Of a stretch of 64,000 nucleotides of DNA, positions 59,438-64,000 are shown one piece after another. Within the stretch, counting starts at the first letter, position 1. Each line of letters begins with the position of its first letter. A model generated the notes under the pieces. That model was not told the DNA's origin. It did no database searches and saw only the letters and a list, made by a program, of their open reading frames with translations. The position numbers and the translations under genes are program-made. Origin of the DNA: Hymenobacter plasmatis (lineage in GTDB: Bacteria; Bacteroidota; Bacteroidia; Cytophagales; Hymenobacteraceae); NCBI RefSeq assembly GCF_020711255.1, contig NZ_JAJFAW010000022.1, forward strand, positions 42,289-106,288, read 5' to 3'.

Positions 59438-60349
59438 ATGTCCGATTTCCGCCTTCGCGTGTTCCAGGCCGTGGCCCAGCACCTGAGCTTTACCAAAGCC
59501 GCTCAGGGGCTGTTTATCACGCAGCCGGCCGTAACCAAGCACATCCGCGAGCTGGAGCGCCAGTACGGGCAGCGGCTGCTGGAGCGCCGCGGCAACCGCG
59601 TATCCCTCACCGAAGCCGGCAGCCTGCTGCTCTCCCACGCCGAGGCGGTAGCCCGCTCGCACCAGCAGCTGGAAGACCAACTCCACGCCCTGCACGACCC
59701 CGAAGAAGCCGCCGGCCGCCTGCGCCTGGGGGCCAGCACCACGCTGGCTCAATACGTGCTGCCCGGGCTACTGCCCGCTTTCCAGGCCCGCTACCCCAAC
59801 GTGCAGCTCACCCTGCTCAACGCTAATTCCGAGCAGATTGCCGAGGCCCTGTTGCGCGGTGAGCTGGATTTGGGCTTTGTGGAAGGCCGCTCCAAAAGCC
59901 GCGACCTGCACTACGAGCTGCTGCTGACTGATGAGCTGGTGGCCGTGCGAGGAGCTACCGCGGCCGGCCCGCCCCCGCAGCCCGTGCCGCTGGTCGATGC
60001 GCTGTCTTGCCCGCTGGTGCTGCGCGAGCGGGGCTCCGGCACGCTGGAGGTGCTGGAGTTTGCGTTGCGGGGGCTCAAGGTCCGGCTCAGTAGCTTGCCG
60101 GTGGCTTTTTACTTCGACAACACCGAAGCCATCAAGTCTTACCTGGAAGCAGCGCCCGAGGCCCTGGGCTTCGTTTCGCGCCGCGCCCTGGCCCGCGAGC
60201 TGTCGGCTGGGCTGTTGGAAGTCGTGCCCATTGCGGGGCTGCACCTGCCCCGGCAGTTTGAGGCTGTGTGGGTGCAAGGGCAGCCACTGTCCCGCCCGGC
60301 GCAGCGGTTTTTGAGCTTTGCGCACAGCCACCTGAAGGAGACTGCATAA
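59438..60349 (+). CDS. LysR-family transcriptional regulator (YeiE-like)
   Basis: A 303-residue LysR regulator. The helix-turn-helix is LRVFQAVAQHLSFTKAAQGL with FITQPAVTKHIRELE, followed by the linker helix and the effector domain starting at LRLGASTTLAQYVLPGLLPA. It lies 86 bases upstream of a YeiH-family exporter gene on the same strand, an arrangement like yeiE-yeiH in enterobacteria, so it probably controls that transporter in response to a small anion or sulfur compound. Confidence 0.93.
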   Translation: MSDFRLRVFQAVAQHLSFTKAAQGLFITQPAVTKHIRELERQYGQRLLERRGNRVSLTEAGSLLLSHAEAVARSHQQLEDQLHALHDPEEAAGRLRLGASTTLAQYVLPGLLPAFQARYPNVQLTLLNANSEQIAEALLRGELDLGFVEGRSKSRDLHYELLLTDELVAVRGATAAGPPPQPVPLVDALSCPLVLRERGSGTLEVLEFALRGLKVRLSSLPVAFYFDNTEAIKSYLEAAPEALGFVSRRALARELSAGLLEVVPIAGLHLPRQFEAVWVQGQPLSRPAQRFLSFAHSHLKETA

Positions 60350-60403
60350 CCAAAAGTAATTTCAAATAACTATTTGGAAGTATCCGCTGGTTGGGGGGCG
60401 CCG

Positions 60404-60411
60404 TAAATTTG
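60404..60411 (+). promoter_or_regulatory. Bacteroidetes -7 promoter box of the YeiH gene
   Basis: TAAATTTG matches TAnnTTTG, 24 bases upstream of the ATG at 60435, so the transporter can be expressed separately from the LysR gene. Confidence 0.5.
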
Positions 60412-60434
60412 CGGCAGGAAGTTCGTCCTGTCCC

Positions 60435-61520
60435 ATGCCACATCCAGTTCTAAATCCGGCCAAACCCAACACTAGCTCAAGCCAAGACCGAGGCGCTACC
60501 AAGGCTCGCGAAATGGCTGCTGGGCCCGGCTCAACTACAGCTGAATCCACGGGTTTTTTGCGGCATTTTCAGGCCACCCACACGGTTTTCGGCTTCGGGT
60601 TCACGCTTCGGGAAGTGGTCTTTGGCTTACTGCTTGTTTATTGCCTCACGCCCTGGGCTTCGCCACCTATTGCCTTGGCGCTGGGGCTGGCACTGGCCCA
60701 AACCCTGGGCAACCCCTTTGCCCGCCAAACCAAATTGGCCACGGCCAAGCTGCTGCAGTACTCGGTTATTGGGCTGGGTTTTGGCATGAATGCCCACGCG
60801 GCGGTACAGGCTGGTAAAACCGGCATCGTGTTCACAGTCGTTTCCATATTAGGTACGCTGGTGCTGGGCTACGTTGCCGGACGCTGGCTGGGGCTCACGC
60901 GCCACGTTACGCACCTGATTTCGTGCGGCACTGCCATCTGTGGCGGCAGCGCCATTGCGGCCGTTGGGCCAGTGCTGCGGGCCAAAGACGAAGAAATGTC
61001 GGTGGCGCTGGGCACGGTGTTCGTGCTCAACGCCATTGCGCTATTCGCCTTTCCGCCCATCGGCCACGCCCTGGCCATGACGCAGAACCAGTTCGGCCTC
61101 TGGTGCGCCATTGCCATCCACGATACTTCGTCGGTAGTAGGTGCCGCCACAGCCTATGGCGACCAGGCCCTGCAAGTGGCCACCACCGTGAAGCTGGCCC
61201 GCGCCCTTTGGATTATCCCCGTGTCGATAGGAACCGCCTTGCTCTTCAAGCAGAAAGGCGTAAAAATCAAAATTCCCTACTTCATTTTGGGCTTCATCGT
61301 CGCCATGCTCATCAATACGTTTTTGCCCGCCGCCAAGCCCGTGGGCTCGGTACTGGTAGGCGCCGCCAAAATTGGGCTAACCGTGACGCTCTTCTTCATC
61401 GGCGCAGGACTGTCGGGCAAGGTGCTCAAGGCCGTGGGCGCGCGGCCGTTTGTGCTGGGCGTGCTGCTGTGGGCCGTGATTTCTACGGCTTCGCTTTACG
61501 TGATTCTGCACACCGTGTAA
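60435..61520 (+). CDS. YeiH/UPF0324-family putative sulfate/anion exporter
   Basis: A 361-residue integral membrane protein with about ten hydrophobic helices. The family signatures SCGTAICGGSAIAAVGPV, AIAIHDTSSVVGAATAYG and TVKLARALWIIPVSIG are all present. UPF0324 proteins are thought to export sulfate or related anions. The first 55 residues are a hydrophilic Ser/Pro-rich extension not usual in the family; an internal start is possible but no strong alternative is obvious. The LysR regulator upstream supports an inducible transporter. Confidence 0.9.
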   Translation: MPHPVLNPAKPNTSSSQDRGATKAREMAAGPGSTTAESTGFLRHFQATHTVFGFGFTLREVVFGLLLVYCLTPWASPPIALALGLALAQTLGNPFARQTKLATAKLLQYSVIGLGFGMNAHAAVQAGKTGIVFTVVSILGTLVLGYVAGRWLGLTRHVTHLISCGTAICGGSAIAAVGPVLRAKDEEMSVALGTVFVLNAIALFAFPPIGHALAMTQNQFGLWCAIAIHDTSSVVGAATAYGDQALQVATTVKLARALWIIPVSIGTALLFKQKGVKIKIPYFILGFIVAMLINTFLPAAKPVGSVLVGAAKIGLTVTLFFIGAGLSGKVLKAVGARPFVLGVLLWAVISTASLYVILHTV

Positions 61521-61614
61521 GCGGGTTTTTGGTCCAGGGGCCTCATTTTAGTTGGCTTGCCCAAGATTATAAGCCGGGGCTGGGACTAGCGTAATAACCT
61601 TCCGCAAAACGCAA

Positions 61615-61659
61615 GTTGCCGGGCGCGCAATCCATTTGTAGGATTACGCACCCGGCAAC
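61615..61659. terminator. Hairpin between convergent YeiH and T9SS genes
   Basis: GTTGCCGGG faces CCCGGCAAC, extended by GCG/CGC and ATCC/GGAT inside. There is no long T tract. It lies midway between two convergent stops. Confidence 0.65.
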
Positions 61660-61691
61660 ATTAACAACTCGGCTATTGTGAGCTAACCGGC

Positions 61692-63197
61692 TTACTTGGC
61701 AATGCGCTGGCTCAACGGTCCACTGCTTGTGAGCAGTCGCACGATGTAGATGCCAGCGGGTAGCGTGTGGAGGTCCAGGGTCCAGCGCCCTGGCAGGGCA
61801 GCATCAGCAACACAAGGCACGGGCTGCATCCGCCCCAGGGCATCAAATACCTGTACTGCCTTTCCCTTTAACAGGGTTTCCGCTGGCAGGGTACTGCTAA
61901 TTACCCACTCTTGGGCAGTGCGGCCCGGGTAAACCTCCAAGCTATTCCCCTGGATACCATCCGGGGCCACAACTCTTACCAAGGAGTATGTTGAAGCGCC
62001 GTCGAAATCGTTTTGGCGCAGGCGGTAGTAGCCGGTTCCAGACATCGGATGCTCGTCTGCTAGCTCGTAATTGGTTCTGGCTTGCGTATTACCGGCACCG
62101 GGTACCGTACGGATGGTGCTAAAGGTCTTACCATCTGCCGAACGCTCCACGGTGAAGCTGGCATTGTTCTTCTCCGAAGCCGTTGCCCAGCGCAATAGCA
62201 CGGTCTGACGGTTGGTAGGCAAGGCAACAAACGAAATAAGCTCCACGGGCAGGGGGCGGCAGGCTGCTGTGTTAGTGAGTCTATTATCGGGAGCAGCGCA
62301 TGCTACGCCAAATACAGAGCCCGGACAAGGAAACACGTTGTTTTGCGCTACACATATTTTCGGGGAGGCTGGGCTTCCGCATGTTGCTGCTAACTGGTTT
62401 ATTGAGCCTGGGCTAGCGAAAGCACAGCCCCTTACGGTAAGCAGCCCCGAACCGCAATCGGCAACATTGCCACCTGGAAAGAGGTCAAGGTTACCATTAA
62501 CCAATATGGTCCCATTGTTTTGTAAAACAGTATTTTTTAATATCAAATTACACTTTGTAGTAATACTAGCCCCAACGCCAACTGTCACAGTGGCCTTATC
62601 TACGTTGAGCTGATCTACTTGCACACTACTGGGCAATGGCACATTGCTGGCTGCAAGCGGGCCATTAACAATTAGATTAGTAGCTCTAAAGTTGTCTCGC
62701 CCATTCCCTAGCTGGATGTTGCCGCCAATAATAAAACCGCCTGCGTCGATGGTAATGCCACCTCTACTGTCTACTTCCAGCGAGTTGCCTGCACCATTTA
62801 TAGTCCCACCCGCGGAAACATATAAGTCTCCGTTTTCGCCCACATTTACTCCCCCTCCTTGGAGTATATTAAGGGTAGCCCCATTTCTAATAGTTAATGA
62901 CCCACCATTTGTTATAATGATAGAGCGGCCTGCTACTAAATCATAGCTACCAGAACTGCCGTCGAGATACATGGCAATGCCATCGATTATAATGTTTTGA
63001 GCGGTTGTGATCGAAGGGCCAGAAGGGGGACAAAAGGTATTGGAGGTAACATTGAAATTAGCAGGTTCGGTAATAGACCCGGTCTGTGCGGCTGTATGTA
63101 CGGCTGTATAGGTGTACACGCATTGTGCCGCGGAACCTAAGGGAAGGAAGCTAGCAAGTGCAACCAACAGTAGACAAGAGAGTATTAGATTTTTCAT
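61692..63197 (-). CDS. T9SS type A cargo protein with parallel beta-helix-like region
   Basis: A 501-residue secreted protein. It has the signal peptide MKNLILSCLLLVALASFLPL. A region of repeated short strands (IIIDGIAMYLDGSS, GGSLTIRNGATLNILQGG, NGDLYVSAGGTINGAGNS) spans about 50-240, like a beta-helix adhesin. LPVELISFVALPTNRQTVLL introduces the FN3-like module, and NSLEVYPGRTAQEWVI starts the sorting domain (YPGR in place of the usual YPNP). Codon use and local GC are lower than in neighbours, especially 62400-63200. The product is likely a surface or matrix protein. Confidence 0.85.
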   Translation of the reverse strand: MKNLILSCLLLVALASFLPLGSAAQCVYTYTAVHTAAQTGSITEPANFNVTSNTFCPPSGPSITTAQNIIIDGIAMYLDGSSGSYDLVAGRSIIITNGGSLTIRNGATLNILQGGGVNVGENGDLYVSAGGTINGAGNSLEVDSRGGITIDAGGFIIGGNIQLGNGRDNFRATNLIVNGPLAASNVPLPSSVQVDQLNVDKATVTVGVGASITTKCNLILKNTVLQNNGTILVNGNLDLFPGGNVADCGSGLLTVRGCAFASPGSINQLAATCGSPASPKICVAQNNVFPCPGSVFGVACAAPDNRLTNTAACRPLPVELISFVALPTNRQTVLLRWATASEKNNASFTVERSADGKTFSTIRTVPGAGNTQARTNYELADEHPMSGTGYYRLRQNDFDGASTYSLVRVVAPDGIQGNSLEVYPGRTAQEWVISSTLPAETLLKGKAVQVFDALGRMQPVPCVADAALPGRWTLDLHTLPAGIYIVRLLTSSGPLSQRIAK

Positions 63198-63555
63198 ATA
63201 TTATATGGGTTTTTAGTGTTGGGGTTATGCGTGTGTAATAGTTGAATTTAAAAGGAAAACCATTTACTTTCAAATAATTGTTAGATACATACAAATTATA
63301 AGGTGTGTTGGCTCAGGCCTATCCCTTTAAAATCACTGACTATCAATTCAAGGCGATTTCGACTTTTTTATTAGTTACATAAGTGTTTATCACTGACTTG
63401 GTGATTATTACCAGCAACTTCATCTGCCCATATAGCCAGCTCTATATATTCGAGCTGAGAGGGGTAAAATGAAAAACCGCGCTGCTCCTAAGCGGGGCAG
63501 CGCGGTTTCTTTAGATTGATAAAAACAAGGGGCAAGAGTGTATTAACCCAAAGCC
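63198..63555. other. AT-rich intergenic region
   Basis: An AT-rich stretch without a recognisable gene. It should hold the promoter of the T9SS gene (minus strand) near 63200-63290, and the terminator of the thioesterase at 63474-63508. Confidence 0.5.
63474..63508 (-). terminator. Terminator of the thioesterase gene
   Basis: AAACCGCGCTGC pairs perfectly with GCAGCGCGGTTT around an 11-base loop. On the minus strand it lies 48 bases after the stop at 63556. Confidence 0.85.
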
Positions 63556-63903
63556 CTACAGAGCAGGCAAAATTTCGTGGCTGGTGCGGTAAGCCGTGCC
63601 TTTGAACATAGCCAGCAGGGTGCCGTGCTGATTGGTGACGCGCAGCTGGTACACGCCGATTTTGTGCTTGAGGCTTTCTTCCCGCGCTTCCACCGTTATC
63701 ACGTCGCCTAGCTGGCCGGCCTCCATGTAGTCCATCGTCGCGCTGAGGCCCACGCTTTGGCGGCCGTGGCTGTTGCAGGCAAACGCAAAGGCCGAATCGG
63801 CGGCAGAAAACGTGACTCCGCCGTGCAACACCCGAAAGCCGTTGAGCATGTCGGGCCGCACCGTGAAATGCAGCCGGCAATAGCCCGGCCCCACTTCCTC
63901 CAC
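63556..63903 (-). CDS. PaaI-type hotdog thioesterase, possibly shortened at the N-terminus
   Basis: A 115-residue hotdog-fold thioesterase expected to hydrolyse aryl- or acyl-CoA. The core line PDMLNGFRVLHGGVTFSAAD holds the conserved HGG, and SVGLSATMDYMEAGQLGD the second strand. GTG at 63903 is the only usual start codon; the frame is closed by TAG at 63934-63936, so at most ten extra residues are possible. Family members usually have 20-30 more residues forming an N-terminal helix before LLGLQVEEV. It may therefore be truncated or start at a rare codon. Confidence 0.7.
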   Translation of the reverse strand: MEEVGPGYCRLHFTVRPDMLNGFRVLHGGVTFSAADSAFAFACNSHGRQSVGLSATMDYMEAGQLGDVITVEAREESLKHKIGVYQLRVTNQHGTLLAMFKGTAYRTSHEILPAL

Positions 63904-63975
63904 CTGCAGCCCCAGCAGCTTACTTGAGGTGGTCTAGGCAAGACGGACAGAAGAAGGACGTATATTTCTTCTGTT

Positions 63976-64000
63976 ATGACAGCCAAAAAAAGCGGGTCGT
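63976..64000 (+). CDS. Start of a gene running off the right edge
   Basis: ATG at 63976 opens a frame reading MTAKKSGS that continues past the window. TATATTTC just upstream (63961-63968) resembles a -7 box with one mismatch. It is divergent from the thioesterase gene. Only eight codons are visible, so no function can be given. Confidence 0.35.

Overview
The window looks like chromosomal DNA of a high-GC Bacteroidetes bacterium of the Hymenobacter type (order Cytophagales). Three things support this: several secreted proteins end in type IX secretion (T9SS type A) sorting domains; some promoters fit the Bacteroidetes -7 box TAnnTTTG and ribosome binding sites are weak; and the gene families are typical of the group (BBP2-type porin, KaiC/KaiB outside cyanobacteria). 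The species assignment is inference from content, not from a search.

Layout. 1-184: tail of a histone-deacetylase-like gene. 414-3850 (minus): a small type III polyketide synthase locus with a methyltransferase and an FAD oxidoreductase. 4024-4598: a short T9SS-tagged protein and a tiny membrane peptide. 4688-10115 (minus): a sigma-54 activator, a hybrid histidine kinase and a flavin monooxygenase. 10484-13921: a large T9SS cargo protein behind a candidate sigma-54 promoter, and a lipoprotein nuclease. 14246-15521: an AsnRS-like catalytic core protein behind a leader with an internal terminator. 15617-28931: a nucleotide biosynthesis block, pyrD-pyrF-pyrE then purL-purQ-purC/E-(NTF2-like)-purD-purN-purF-purM, covering IMP synthesis from PRPP to SAICAR. 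PurC is fused to an animal-type (class II) PurE. pncB (NAD salvage) follows on the minus strand. 30806-38957: a DUF1345 membrane protein, two divergent NarL-type regulators, a KdsC-like phosphatase, two secreted proteins, an ECF sigma factor with a minimal zinc anti-sigma, a ferredoxin with a thioredoxin-reductase-like FNR, and a hypothetical.

40387-50696 is the most unusual region. It is a co-directional set of seven genes: a vWA-like lipoprotein, a three-helix membrane protein, a tubulin/FtsZ-superfamily GTPase, a giant actin/Hsp70-fold ATPase, a proline-rich membrane protein, a MotA/ExbB/ZorA-like channel subunit with a long helical tail, and a MotB/ZorB-like subunit with an OmpA-like domain. 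It pairs both cytoskeletal nucleotide-switch folds with an ion-driven stator pair, so I propose an envelope-spanning machine of unknown purpose. Its three long internal gaps each carry a different long perfect palindrome.

50955-64000: an aldo/keto reductase, class II aldolase, an orphan T9SS domain, a SciP-like small protein, a kaiC-kaiB-kaiB-histidine kinase-receiver cluster, a LysR/YeiH pair, another T9SS protein in AT-richer DNA, and a shortened PaaI-type thioesterase. Several families of palindromic repeats are scattered through the intergenic DNA. I found no tRNA, rRNA, CRISPR array, transposase or integrase.
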